Shown here: positions 36,255-46,740 of the stretch, one piece after another | How the letters are laid out: each line of letters starts with the position of its first letter | Numbering within the stretch: the first letter of the stretch is position 1 | From: Trichosphaerium sp. ATCC 40318 | Taxonomy: Eukaryota > Discosea > Flabellinia > Trichosidae | Assembly (NCBI GenBank): GCA_038496445.1 | Contig: JALMLS010000536.1 | Coordinates: 62,001 to 126,000, forward strand | Length of the DNA: 64,000 bases | Reading direction: 5' to 3' | The notes under the pieces: generated by a model | What the model saw: only the letters and a program-made list of their open reading frames with translations | Database searches by the model: none | Told to the model about the DNA's origin: nothing | Translations under genes and position numbers: made by a program

Positions 36255-37250
36255 ATGTCAAGACGTGTTGTAATTTCTGGCAGTGGAAGCAGCGGTGGCG
36301 GTGGTGGCTCATTGAGCTCACGCTTTGGTCAGATGAGATCTGAGAGTGGTAATAAAGGACCAACCTATCGTACGTTTTTACTCACGTTGTATACCGCATA
36401 AACGAATGCTCTTTGCTGTTTCATTTTGTACTGCCAATTGCCGAGCAAAACCGTTAAATACGATTTTAGGCGCACAAGGTGGCGTACAGAAACGTCGCGG
36501 CAGAGGACGCGGCAGAGGTCGCTCAGGAAGAGGCGGTAGAGGACGCCGTGGAGGCCGCCGTGGTGGTAGAGGCGGTAGAGGCCGAGGACGTGGTCGAGGA
36601 AGAGGTAATGGTACGTAACAGATTTTTAGTGCATTAAAAAAAAGTATGATGCCGTTAAATAACGCCCATATAGTTACAACTACGCTTTCGAGAGCTTGGT
36701 TGCGCTTGAATTGACACTCCCCAAAATTTATTTAAGCGCTTTTTTGCATTTTTTACCTTGGTATTGGCTACTTGGCCTTTTTGAATGCTCCCTTATGTGT
36801 ATGCGTATGGTACGTACCTATACGTAACCTTGGTTGACGCCTGTTAGTGTTTTGTTTCTACAACAAGCAGAATACGTACACGCATGAAGCAATACCAACA
36901 AAATTTCTTTCTGAGCACCGCAAAGCTTTTAAAAAACAAAAAAACACCCTCAAAGCTTTGTATACCTCATTCAAGTGCAACCAGTTCGCAAAAAAGAGGC
37001 GATAAATCAACAGTACAATTAGCTAAATTGCAACAATGAATTAGGCAAAAGAGAAAAGAAGGTTTCTAATGAAGACTTGGATAAGGAGCTTGATGGATAC
37101 ATGCTTCAAGATAAAACGCGTGCTGAAGACGTACAGAAAAGAAACGAAGAATCAAAGCAACAAACCCAAGATGAACTTGATAACGAGTTGGATTCGTACA
37201 TGGCAGCGCGTAAGAGCGGAACCGCCACTGAAGAAGCGGCTGCTGAGTAA
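36255..37250 (+). CDS. CHTOP/FoP-like RGG RNA-binding protein
   Basis: Arg/Gly-rich protein of the Friend-of-PRMT1/CHTOP type, which links arginine methylation, mRNA export (TREX) and chromatin. Exon 1 from ATG 36255 encodes a Ser/Gly leader (MSRRVVISGSGSSGGGGGS). Exon 2 has about 40 residues of RGRG/GGRGG repeats, a PRMT1 target. The last exon carries two copies of the C-terminal FoP-duplication motif: LDKELDGYML and LDNELDSYMAARKS, with charged helices between. TAA is at 37248-37250. The intron before the last exon (about 36612-37044) is unusually long for this window (over 400 nt) and might hold regulatory sequence. ALYREF-type proteins share the C-terminal motif but have an RRM, which is absent here. 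Confidence 0.8.
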
Positions 37251-37847
37251 AAAAGAACGACTAAGAAAAAAACCGTTTAATTACTGCCTCGCATTGCGTG
37301 GATCTGTCAGAGATTGTTTGTACCCAAATATATTTGTTCGCATGTGTTTACTTGTCATTTTTGTTCGTGTCCTTTTGTTTGGTCGCGAAATGTTTTTTTT
37401 TGTCAGACAGATTTCAACCAAGTTCAAATTGCTTTAAAGGGCGTATTCGTTGACGCTGCTGGTCATATTACGTAAGGAGGCAATGTGGCTTACGATTGAT
37501 GGTGTATCCAGCCTTTGACAAGTGAGTACTAATTTTCTTACTTATAACTAGCTCTAATAACAGTATAAAGACCATACGAGGTAAATGCTGCGTGCAAGAT
37601 TCTTAGTGGGTTTCAAACAACGCCGACGCATCCGCAATGTGGAACCTACGCGCTGTTGTGTTCGTGTAAGAATTTAAACACCTTAATTATGCTTATAAGA
37701 CCTAGTACACTAAAATTCGTATACCACGACGCGTCGACGACATAAGCAGGTACTTTAACGCACAGACACGCATTCTACATTGTTTTATCATTTATAAATT
37801 AAATATCTTCGCTGACGCTTTTCTGAAGGCAAAACGTTAAACAAAGT
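37251..37847. other. Intergenic region
   Basis: About 600 bases between the CHTOP-like gene and the PPR gene. It contains T-rich stretches and no supported ORF or RNA gene. Confidence 0.4.
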
Positions 37848-40154
37848 ATGATCAAAGAGGATTACATTGAACGAAAGGCCAACTTTTCTTCTGTCCATAA
37901 TTTTCTGTGGCTCTCTACGCGGCTCACTGACTCCAAGTATGTTTGGGAAGAGGGTATGGCGATATTAAAAGACGGGTCTGTAGATAGAAAACATTTGGAG
38001 TTTTATACAGAACTTCTATTACACGCGCCTAGAGGAGACAGAAGTGCTTTGCTTAATGATATGCGAGCGAAGGGTATCTCACCGGACCTGTACTGCTATA
38101 CAGCTCTTATAAAAGTACACACAGACGATAGAAATTCGGTAAAAGCATACGATGTTTTTAAGCAGTTAAGAAAAGACGGATTTTATCCTGACAGGAAGAC
38201 TCTTTCAAGTATTTTGCATTTAGAGCTTAAGCTAGGGAACTTTGAAAGAGCTGCAAAGATATTCAAGCATATAAGGGATTCAGGCGATATAGATTCTTAT
38301 GTTTACAGTCTTATGATGAAGTATTATATGTACGAAGAAGGAGATTTACAAAAAGTTGAAGAGCTTTTCGATGAGCTTAAGCAAAGGAAGATTAAGCCTT
38401 CTTTATTCTCGAGAAACACTATGCTACGTGCTTATCTACACCTCGATTCTGTAGAACGCGGACAGGAGTTCTTTAATATGCTAGTAGCTACAGGCGAATC
38501 TGTTGATGTTATGTCGTATACTTTTTTATTTGAAGCGTATCTTGACAAAGACGACGTTTCTGGTGCTCAGAGGGTTCTATCTGATATGAAAAAATCAGGT
38601 GTTGATCCAGGTGGATCTATGTATTTAATAATGATTTCTTATCATCTTAAACAAGGTGATTTTAAGGCAGCGAGAACTGTTTTCAGTGAACTTAAAACAC
38701 TTGATATAAGTATCGATATTGATCATATTAGCAAGCTTTTTTTAAGGTATTGTATGAAGAATAAGGATCCTTATGGTGCTTTAAAGTTTATAGAGGAGCT
38801 TAAGAAGATGGAAAAAGACGTTGAAGCGTACCATTATTGTTTTCTTATTAGGATTTATGTCGAACTTGAAGATTTTTCTAGTGCGAAAGAGGTTTACGCT
38901 AAGATCTTGAGAGAAAAGATGTATATGGCTACAAACGAGTACAACTATATTATAGATATGTATATTGCATGTGGGGAACCAAAGAAGGCTATAGCTACGC
39001 TTGACAAGATGAGAAGCAATAGTGTTCCTCGAAACGAAAGAACATTTTGCGTTTTTCTTCGTTACTATTTTAAGAAGCATAGAATGGATGAAGTAGAGGA
39101 AGTACTCAGGATTATGGAAGATGAACATGTTGCTATAACAATGATTACATATAACGTACTTATCGAGGGTTACCTTAGTACTGATGCGTTCTCTAATTCA
39201 AAACGTGTTTTTGAAAAACTCAAAAAAGACGGAAGAGAAGCTGATGTTCACACTTACAATATTATTCTTAAATACTTTGCTACTGCTAAACAAGGCGGTT
39301 GTAGAGAAGATATTAAGTATACACTCAACCACATGAAGGAAAACGGGGTGAAAGCAAACGAGTTGACATACAATGCTGTTATTAATACTGATTGTCGAAA
39401 CGACAGCCATTTGGATGGTTTTAAGCCTTCCACTGAAACTTATATTTCTAGAATTCAGAAATGTATTACAAGAGGATCTTTTGGTGAAGCTTTGACGCTA
39501 AGAAAGAAGATGGAAGCTGATGGTGTTGTTGTTACAACGCCAATACATAACTTTATGTTAACTGTTCATATGAAACGAGGTAATCTACCAGCTGCTTTTT
39601 CTGAGCTTAAAAAGATGGAAGAACAAGGTAAACATCCTAACCTTAACACATACAAGATCCTTCTTCAGAAGTTCATTGATAACGGCACTGATTATAAAAA
39701 AGAAGGAGAAAAAGACGAGAAAAAAGAAGAAGCGAATGCTGATGCTTATGTGCAAATAATGTCTTTTCTAGCATCAAGTTTTGATCTTGATAATGTTGAT
39801 GGTTTATTACGTTCTATACCAAAGCAAGGAGAAGAAGACGGTGGTAGTAATGAAGATCTTTCTTATACAATATTGATGCTATTGAGTAATAGAGCTCACT
39901 CTATTAGAGCTAGTAGACGTATAATGAGGCAGATGAAAAGTAAAAAAGCAAAGATGACCGCACAAACTTATATTTTACATGCTTTAACACTCGCTCATTA
40001 TGAGGATGATATGCTTAGTAATGAGATTTTAAGGACTATTGCTACTATGAAAAAAGAATTTGGTGTTACTGAAGAGTATAAGAAAGTGGTTAAGGCAGGT
40101 TTACTTGATGGTGTACAAAGTAGACCTTATTTGTTATCTTCTTTAACAAAATAA
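37848..40154 (+). CDS. Pentatricopeptide-repeat (PPR) protein, intronless
   Basis: A 768-residue helical-repeat protein with about 16-18 PPR units of roughly 35 residues, typically binding single-stranded organellar RNA for processing, stability or translation. Clear units include YCYTALIKVHTDDRNSVKAY with DVFKQLRKDG, SRNTMLRAYLHLDSVERGQE, ITYNVLIEGYLSTDAFSNSK, VHTYNIILKYFATAKQGG and NTYKILLQKFIDNG. Repeats are of the P type; no E, DYW or SMR domain is visible at the C terminus. ATG 37848 is the first in frame. The N terminus (MIKEDYIERKANFSS) is not a convincing presequence, so organelle import is inferred from the family only. It is a single exon in an intron-rich neighbourhood, as is common for PPR genes. 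A charged low-complexity KKEGEKDEKKEE stretch near residue 620 interrupts the array. Confidence 0.88.
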   Translation: MIKEDYIERKANFSSVHNFLWLSTRLTDSKYVWEEGMAILKDGSVDRKHLEFYTELLLHAPRGDRSALLNDMRAKGISPDLYCYTALIKVHTDDRNSVKAYDVFKQLRKDGFYPDRKTLSSILHLELKLGNFERAAKIFKHIRDSGDIDSYVYSLMMKYYMYEEGDLQKVEELFDELKQRKIKPSLFSRNTMLRAYLHLDSVERGQEFFNMLVATGESVDVMSYTFLFEAYLDKDDVSGAQRVLSDMKKSGVDPGGSMYLIMISYHLKQGDFKAARTVFSELKTLDISIDIDHISKLFLRYCMKNKDPYGALKFIEELKKMEKDVEAYHYCFLIRIYVELEDFSSAKEVYAKILREKMYMATNEYNYIIDMYIACGEPKKAIATLDKMRSNSVPRNERTFCVFLRYYFKKHRMDEVEEVLRIMEDEHVAITMITYNVLIEGYLSTDAFSNSKRVFEKLKKDGREADVHTYNIILKYFATAKQGGCREDIKYTLNHMKENGVKANELTYNAVINTDCRNDSHLDGFKPSTETYISRIQKCITRGSFGEALTLRKKMEADGVVVTTPIHNFMLTVHMKRGNLPAAFSELKKMEEQGKHPNLNTYKILLQKFIDNGTDYKKEGEKDEKKEEANADAYVQIMSFLASSFDLDNVDGLLRSIPKQGEEDGGSNEDLSYTILMLLSNRAHSIRASRRIMRQMKSKKAKMTAQTYILHALTLAHYEDDMLSNEILRTIATMKKEFGVTEEYKKVVKAGLLDGVQSRPYLLSSLTK

Positions 40155-40567
40155 ATGTACAAAAGGAAATGACTAAATATTTAGAATGTCATCTTGTGGT
40201 TTTTTTTTTGTCGCTCGCTTCGAGTTGTGTTGGTTGAGTACAGTTAAAAATGGTCGCGATAGTGAGCGCCTAAGAAACTGAAAGCGTTCTGAGCATTATC
40301 TCTCTGAACGGCGAATTTGGTTGGAATACTGTTGCTGCTTACACAAAGCGAAGACAACGGAAGAGATGTTGCTTTCTTAGTTTATTCGCATGGCGGCTCA
40401 TCACACATAACTAAGGTATGCACCATTCGCGTTGTGTAGCGAATTGGCAGTAAAAGCGCTTTTAAGATTCTTACCGAACTTTTTTCAAAATTCTTACGAA
40501 AAATTGTTTGCCTGGTGGCGCAGTAGTGAGTCTAAACGAAAGAATTTTCTACTTTTTAATGCTGTGG
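40155..40567. other. Intergenic region
   Basis: About 410 bases after the PPR gene with AT-rich sequence. There is no ORF with motif or splice support. Confidence 0.4.
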
Positions 40568-41250
40568 ATGGGCAGGGCAGGGTTCAAAGCTCGTAGGCTA
40601 TTTTACGTTTCTGTATCACCGATCAAGGTTGAATGCCTTGTCGGAGGTGTTAATACGCCTATGAATGGTAATAGCTTGCTTATTTGAGCGATTACTCACT
40701 CTGTTGGATTGTTTGCTTTTTCTTAGCCGTTGTTTTTTGCTTTTGGTTCTTCTAACCGTAATGAAGCGTATGAGGCATAATGTGCTCATTATAGCGTGTA
40801 ATCTTTGAAGTTTAGTTCAAACTGTTTAGATACTGTTGTATTATACTTCAGAGCCTTGTTTAAGCGTTTTTAGGCTAAATACGGTGTGGTGACACGTATA
40901 CCACTCTTTTTTTTTTCGTAAATCGTATTTTGCAATTGGGTTTTCTACCGATTTCTCACCTTGCTGGAGTATCCTCAGAACGTATTATTTTTTCGCCTTT
41001 TACTAAAAAATACCGTGAGTGATGCTCATCTGGCTCGTGTTCATATATTTTTGTGCCGCGATGCGGATAAACATCAACCCTTAAAACCAAAGAAAAACAA
41101 AAAAATTACAAGACAACACAATGTTGGTTTTGCATTGATTGACCTCAATGAGTTCCATATCAGCGCAAGTAGCGGAAACAAGATTTTGTGCGGATACACG
41201 TCACCCAAAAAAATTATCAAAAAAAAACTCACTACAAAACATGCGCCTAA
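40568..41250 (+). CDS. Possible NT-C2-like domain gene (poorly resolved)
   Basis: Two exon-like stretches suggest a gene but I could not join them in frame. The first starts ATG at 40568 (MGRAGFKARRLFYVSVSPIK) and meets a GTAATA donor after about 34 codons. The second, at about 40975-41240, reads VSDAHLARVHIFLCRD, then KKITRQHNVGFALIDLNEFH, a pattern reminiscent of the EEIG1/EHBP1 N-terminal C2 domain (hydrophobic strand, then G-x-A-x-I-D-L-x-E-F). It may be the 5' part of the membrane-protein gene that follows. The C2 call is tentative and could be coincidence. Confidence 0.25.
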
Positions 41251-41566
41251 CCAAAAAAAAAATATACATTAGTTGCACTCAATCATTCAAATGCGTGTAT
41301 AAAGCTGTCCTTTATTATGCATCTATCAACTACGTGCTATTCTTTGATCATTCGTAGATATATACTTCGGTCGAGATGTGTACCATTTCTTTGAAATAGA
41401 AAACCCATGTGGCATTAAAACGTATTCCGCTGCCATGCTCAATGGTGTTTCCTACATGCATTTCATATGCTACATCATACCCGTTATAGGTCGGGTAGTT
41501 AAGTGAGCGGTATTGGACAGATTAAGAGCGTTTAAAAACAAACCACTTGACCTGACATATCACACA

Positions 41567-43409
41567 ATGAGGATAGCGTTGAAGCTCACTGCAGGCATAG
41601 CGGCTTGTATTGGGATATCGTTCTTCTGTTTTTGGTACCTACCGGTCCAATTTAAACTTATGTACGCCGTGCTTTAATGTTAAAACAGTAGATAGAAACC
41701 AAACAAAAAAAAAAAAGAATGCAACTTGCATTTTTGTTGGTTTTTTTTGCGCACGTGATAACCTTTCATGAACTAATAAACTCTTAGATCTCCTGAGATT
41801 CGTCTAAACACTGTATTCGAAGGTGCTAATTGCCAGGTTATGACCGTAGAAACTAAAAGTTGGAGATGTTGTTGGAAAGCAAGATGCCAATGTAGAGAAG
41901 CGTAAGTATTACCAACGGTGCTACTGTAATTTAGATTTGAAGTAGGTATGATGCACTCCCGTGTTCATGGCTACTAACAGTACGCAAAAAACGAGTTGTT
42001 GTAACAAGATGTTTCGTAAAGTCTTCAAGTAGTGAGATACGTTACTGTATTCACTCACAAAAGAGATACTTTGCCAAACGCCGCTCATCTTTTCACTGCG
42101 TCGCTTTTTCATTTGTTTTAGAGCAAAACCGAAGGTACATGCGGAAATGGCCCTAAATGCTGTAGTACTTGTTGCAGAACGTGTTGTACATACTCAGAGT
42201 ATGGGAGTGTTTGTAAGCAAACAATGTAAAGCTTACTGTCTGTTGACTCTTCTCATTACAGGTTCACCATGCGACTGCTCATGTTGTTCTTCTGTTCAAC
42301 AGGAACGATGTGAAGTAGATTGTGGTACTTGTTGGTCTGTAACTACAACAGTAAGTAGATAGAGAGAAATACCAAAATAACACGTTTTTTTTCTTTCGAT
42401 GTTCCAAACAACGCTCGCTCGTTTCTCTAATAGTCTGTTATAGTACAATTTAATTTGCCATGATAACACTAGTACCTGTTGTGTTGGCGGAAATAGGACG
42501 CATGTAGAGTTCAAGAGCTTTGGAACAGATTACAATAAGATGATAGAACACCGAGATCAATTTGTTGTAAATACGCTTCCTTTTCTTGTTTAATTCTTCG
42601 TTCTTGTTGACTTTGTTTTGGTTTAGGTTAATGATACTTCATCGTGTTGGTATGATCCATATAATTGCGGCGATGTTGTTTTTTTCAAGGGTACAGTCAA
42701 TTGTTTAGTATTGCGAAAGTTTAAAAATGTTCACATTTGTTTAGGTTTGAAACCATGGAAGTGGAGCTTGGTTATCATCGGTATAGTTGTTACAATTCTT
42801 TCATTTATGGTGTGCACAATATCAATAGCTGTTGATATTATACCTATTCGCGTAAGTTCAAGAACCAAGAACGTCAATTTCTCAGATGATGACTTTTTTT
42901 TTTAGTGGCCTTTTGTGATGTCATCTTGTATAGTACTTTGGTGTACAATTCTAATACCTATGGTGATCTTTGCACCTATACTAATACATGGTCATGAGGG
43001 TATCATATCTCCTAAGGTTGAAGATAACCTCTCAATTGCGGCATTCTTCTTTTCAGGACTTGGTCTGTCATTAGCTCTTTAGACAAATCAATAGATATCA
43101 CAACAAATACGCAAAACACAATCTTTCAAAAAGATGCACAGCTGCACTTGTAGTACTTGTAGCTTTCTTGGGCTTTTTCTTTCCTTTGAGTATTGCTGCT
43201 CCAATCGCATATGTACAACATTCAACTGTCTTTGCGATTGTTGCATGTGTTTCCTTTTTGCTCGCATTGTCAACAGTTGTTGTGTTTCTTGCTATCAACA
43301 CGCTGTGGGGCACTTGCGCATCATACTCTCTTGCCAAAGAAGATGATTGTCAGGTCTACTTCTGGAGAAGTTGAGCTTGATGATTCTATTAGCAGCCCCT
43401 ATGCAGAAT
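41567..43409 (+). CDS. Multi-pass membrane protein with Cys-rich extracellular loop
   Basis: Unrecognised membrane protein. ATG 41567 gives MRIALKLTAGIAACIGISFF, a membrane helix. Exons from about 41789 to 42690 encode a Cys-rich, presumably extracellular, segment (KSWRCCWKARCQC; GSPCDCSCCSS; RCEVDCGTCWSV; NDTSSCWYDPYNCGDVV). More helices follow: LVIIGIVVTILSFMVCTISI, FVMSSCIVLWCTILIPMVIF, ALVVLVAFLGFFFPLSIAA and TVFAIVACVSFLLALSTVV. The tail (VRSTSGEVELDDSISSPYAE*) looks cytoplasmic. In-frame stops at 43080-43082 and a frame change near 43320 must be removed by splicing, so the 3' half is approximate; it may be two genes. A receptor or channel-like role is possible but not supported by a known motif. 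Confidence 0.45.
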
Positions 43410-43468
43410 AAACTGTTTTAGTGTTGTATGGCCATTTTTGTTTTTTGTCGCGCTTACGTAACCTTTTT

Positions 43469-43813
43469 CAGCTTCAACATTGTTCAATCTCAAAGTATCA
43501 CAAGTCATTTACTCATAACAAAAAACCACGTACAGCTCCTAACAATTCTGTTCCAGCTCCTCAACTAACAACCCTCTCAATCTCTCCCGTCTATCCAACT
43601 CAAGCCACATCACAGATCTGTAAAGATGTAGATTTGAGAAAGCACTGGAAAGCAGTGAAAGCTAAGGGTGAGATGCCTAACATATCACCAGTACATCCAA
43701 CGAATTCATACCTCCTGGTATACCCACAACAAACAAAACTGGATGCCACGGACACAATGTTACAACAGTTTTTCTTAGATGAAGATTTTTTTGCCAAATT
43801 ATCCTTAGCATAA
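43469..43813 (+). CDS. Hypothetical C-terminal exon, Pro/Thr-rich
   Basis: A frame after a TTTTTCAG acceptor (43463-43470) encodes a basic, Pro/Ser/Thr-rich stretch (NNSVPAPQLTTLSISPVYPT; KGEMPNISPVHPTNSYLLVY), then an acidic/hydrophobic end (QFFLDEDFFAKLSLA*). TAA is at 43811-43813. It could be the last exon of the preceding membrane-protein gene (cytoplasmic tail) or of a separate gene. I do not recognise it. Confidence 0.35.
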   Translation, partial: QLQHCSISKYHKSFTHNKKPRTAPNNSVPAPQLTTLSISPVYPTQATSQICKDVDLRKHWKAVKAKGEMPNISPVHPTNSYLLVYPQQTKLDATDTMLQQFFLDEDFFAKLSLA

Positions 43814-44032
43814 AATAGTGTTGAGAGCATAGCTTCGAACAACTAATTTTCAAATAAAAATGAGATAAAGTGACGAGATTATTAGCAAGTGACGAGATTT
43901 TAGCACGCGCCAGACACCTTACAATAAGAACATGCCATCATTCTACTTGGTCACAAACATGTTGCTCACAAAAACGTTGGAAGAACCATCAAAGATAGAG
44001 ACAATTTTGCGGATACAAGTCGCGGGGAAATA

Positions 44033-44225
44033 CACATGTGAGCGTTGGATGGGAGATACTGGCGGTATTCCTATCAGACCGTATCACTTTACTCCTTTTC
44101 ATTTCCAAGCTGGTCCAAGAATTTGACTTGGTAGCAGATGGTATGTGCCTTCTGATGTCACGTGATTATTATTATGAACTATAGGTATGCAACAAAGTAT
44201 AAATTATAGTTGTTCTTATACTTGA
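44033..44225 (+). pseudogene. Cytochrome P450 fragment (exon plus intron)
   Basis: It matches the heme-region exon of the P450 gene at 46741-48973 in inverse orientation: ERWMGDTGGIPIRP here against ERWMGDNGGIPIKP there, and FQAGPR in both. The conserved Cys-Leu-Gly is destroyed by a TGA, and FHFQAG has two extra residues. Similarity continues through the adjacent intron (GTGCCTTCTGATGTCACGT here, GTGCCTTCTCATGTCACGT there) and into the next exon, so this was a DNA-level duplication, not retroposition. It is non-functional. Confidence 0.8.
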
Positions 44226-44734
44226 TCTGTAACACTAGCGTGTCACGAATTGTAGTCAAATATCTCCCACTTTCCATTGGAATACTGAAGCAATTTAGTG
44301 GAAAACTCAAGAATTTCCGTTTGTTCTTCCCCTACTTTGTTATCATTTTAATACCACTCATCATGTGTGTAACAATTTCTACGTTTAATATGAAGCCAGA
44401 ATTTTGCCTTGAAATGTTGGTGGCCCCATGAAAACGTTAACTGAAGTAAGTGCAAAAAAACTATCACATAACTTTTTTGCGCTAGTAGCATCTCAAAACC
44501 ACCTTCAAGTACTGTGGGGCTAATATAGAAGGTACATTTTTATTGACATTCGTTAATTTAACGAACTCAGTAGATTTAAAAATACTTTGTAGCGTACGGT
44601 CACCAAACCTTGTAGAGCAATGTGGAACTTCAGTCAGATAAAAAAAAGTAGTCGGTTTTTTTTGTATTGTTTAGTTTGCAGTACTCTCATTAGCTAACTT
44701 CCGTCCAGCAAAAATACAGGATAACGCAGTTCAC

Positions 44735-46083
44735 ATGTTTAATGAATACAAACAAAAGATATTAATGACGCCATTGAAACACATAAGTCCTAATCGTAAA
44801 GCAAAGAGGAAGAGAAAAAGACTACACTTTTCAAATACCAATAATTTTCTTGGAGTATTTTTCCGCGCTGTAAAAACAACGAAGTCAACAAACTATCATC
44901 AATTTCGACCTTTGCTTTGCTTACTGACGAGAAGTAACGTCTCAGGTTACTGTTCAGTGAATCGCCCCAGTCGAGGCCACCCAAAAAGACCATAGTTGAA
45001 CAATACAAACTGTCGTACAACAAATGCTTGACAACTTATCCCAAAGTGCTAACTTATTTGATTTCTTCCTAATACTCGTCCTACCGCTCAGATTTTTTTC
45101 AGTCAAGTGTACAGTACGCCTATTTTTTACTAATTTCGCTCCTAAACAAACTCTTCGACTTTGTGTTTTCGTCACGTGCGTGAAACGTTTCTCTAAGCTA
45201 AATAAAATTGAAGGTTCATTTCACAACTGGAAGGTCTACACAAGGATGGCTTGTATACTTAAATAATGAGAATAAGAGGAGGTTTTTATCTAGAGGAAAG
45301 AACATAGAGTCCGTCCTCAGAAACGCATACAAGTTTTGTATAAGATCAACAATCCCAGCACGTGATTTTGATACAACTTTCCGTCTTTTCAGTTTCGTTC
45401 AAAAAGAAACAAAAAAAACAAGTACTCCACGTTCTCTTTTTATTAACGAACATGTCTAGAACTGTCGTAGACGTTTTACAACACTCACCAAAGGCGGCGA
45501 AGAAGTAAACGAGTTCGTGATATTCCACCCAGAATCTCCAGCGGATATGAAGGCCAACTACGATCCACAACACTACAGAGGTGTCAGGCAAAGAGTTTTT
45601 AAAGGTACTAGAATAGACGCAAGACAACTCGGGTTAATTCTTCTCCTTAGGCTTCTCACATGTCTCCCCTCTTGTAGAAGCGCACGATGATCCTAATGAG
45701 GATCCAACCGAACCGGAACAAGACTACGAGGAGCCACAGTCTCCAAACACGGAAGAATATACCGAGTCTGAAAGCGAACACGAGGTAAAGAAAGAAGACC
45801 CTATGGACGACTCTACTGAGAGTAAGTACAATTAGTTTTCTTAGACTTCTCATTTAAAGATACCACAGGTATTGAAGCGAGGCTACTCCGTGACAATGCC
45901 TTGCTGCGGCAAAGATGTTTCATGCTAGAACAGAAAGTTGCTTTGTTCGAGATTCAACAACGTGATCAACTACGATATACACCATTTACAGTGTCTTCAC
46001 AAATTAATGCCTATACATACGATCAGCCCGGAATTATAAGTATAAATGAGTTACTAAGGTTCTTAAATCCGCACCAATACTGA
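44735..46083 (+). CDS. Unrecognised multi-exon protein with acidic region and coiled coil
   Basis: An exon chain I cannot name. Starting at ATG 44735 (MFNEYKQKILMTPLKHISPN), open stretches with splice-like borders include basic RPPKKTIVEQYKLSYNKCLT (about 44970-45040) and FVIFHPESPADMKANYDPQH with RGVRQRVFK (about 45513-45604). A strongly acidic stretch (EAHDDPNEDPTEPEQDYEEP; ESESEHEVKKEDPMDD) at about 45675-45825 and a leucine-zipper-like helix (RLLRDNALLRQRCFMLEQKV) at about 45880-45940 follow. It ends LLRFLNPHQY* at 46081-46083. Basic, acidic and coiled-coil parts together would suit a nuclear regulator, but that is inference. The HYRGVRQR string recalls AP2 domains but the rest of AP2 is absent. 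Confidence 0.35.
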
Positions 46084-46237
46084 CCTTTGTATTTTTCTTT
46101 GTAAATAAATGTACATAGTTTTGTTTTTCTCAAAGGTACTTTCGAATTAAGCTATTTTCAAAGACAAGATCTGAGCGTACATTGTGTTGATCACATGCTA
46201 TGCCAAGAATCAGACAATGCTGAATCTTCAGTCAAAT

Positions 46238-46321
46238 CAGTACAATAATAAATCTGACAGCGAACCAGTCGTTACACTGCCTCCATCTATGTTTTACGTG
46301 CAAAAGGCTTTGAAGAGCAAG
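46238..46321 (+). pseudogene. Decayed copy of PUB-ARH gene exon/intron
   Basis: The string AGTACAATAATAAATCTGAC, then CAGCGAACCAGTCGTTAC and GGCTTTGAAGAGC, aligns with 56977-57070 of the PUB-ARH gene, spanning the end of its intron and the start of the RYPASVDVLRAVGFEE exon. Several substitutions and an 8-base deletion are present. It is too short and damaged to be functional. Confidence 0.7.
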
Positions 46322-46502
46322 ACATTTCGCGACGTCATTTAATAAACTAGTTAATGGTAGAATTTATATTGCAATAACATCAAAATAATATCGGCGCTAG
46401 CGTGCTGCCTCTTATTGAAAAAAACCCTCAATAGAAACAATCTTATGGGTGGAAAGAATATAGATCTATCATTTTGTAAACAAACAATAGACAACGGAGT
46501 TT

Positions 46503-46577
46503 CTATTAACAAGCCTTGATAACATTTTCTGTTGTGGCACTCAAATAACAAACAAACTGATTGATTATCTAGGATGA
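46503..46577 (+). pseudogene. Decayed F-box/LRR 3' fragment (opposite orientation)
   Basis: Reverse-complementing gives GAGTGCC...ATCAAGGCTTGTTAATAG and AATCAATCAGTTTGTTTGTT, matching copy A at 29411-29540 and the ends of the two intact F-box/LRR genes. It sits about 180 bases from the PUB-exon remnant. Confidence 0.7.
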
Positions 46578-46740
46578 CAACTAAAACCTTGTGAGCTGAT
46601 TTTTAAAATTGTCAAATGAGTGTTATAGCATTAACAAAAAAAACCTATTTTTCGTGTATAAAATAATTCTACTTTAGTACATTTGTAATCCTGTTTGCTT
46701 ACCAATTGTTTCGTCTACACGATGATTTGATAATCGACAA

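Noticed and set aside
38781-39410. Minus-strand ORFs inside the PPR gene
   Set aside because: They overlap a 768-codon plus-strand frame with clear PPR periodicity and have no motif of their own.
40570-40610. tRNA-like GGTTCAAAGC string
   Set aside because: There is no acceptor-stem pairing, D-arm or anticodon arm at the right distances.
45573-45604. AP2 DNA-binding domain suggested by HYRGVRQR
   Set aside because: Only about eight residues match; the conserved W-G-K/E-I-R and following strands of AP2 are absent and the exon ends.
45656-45853. Hydrophobic minus-strand ORF resembling a membrane protein
   Set aside because: It is the antisense of the Glu/Asp-rich exon (GAA/GAG read as TTC/CTC).
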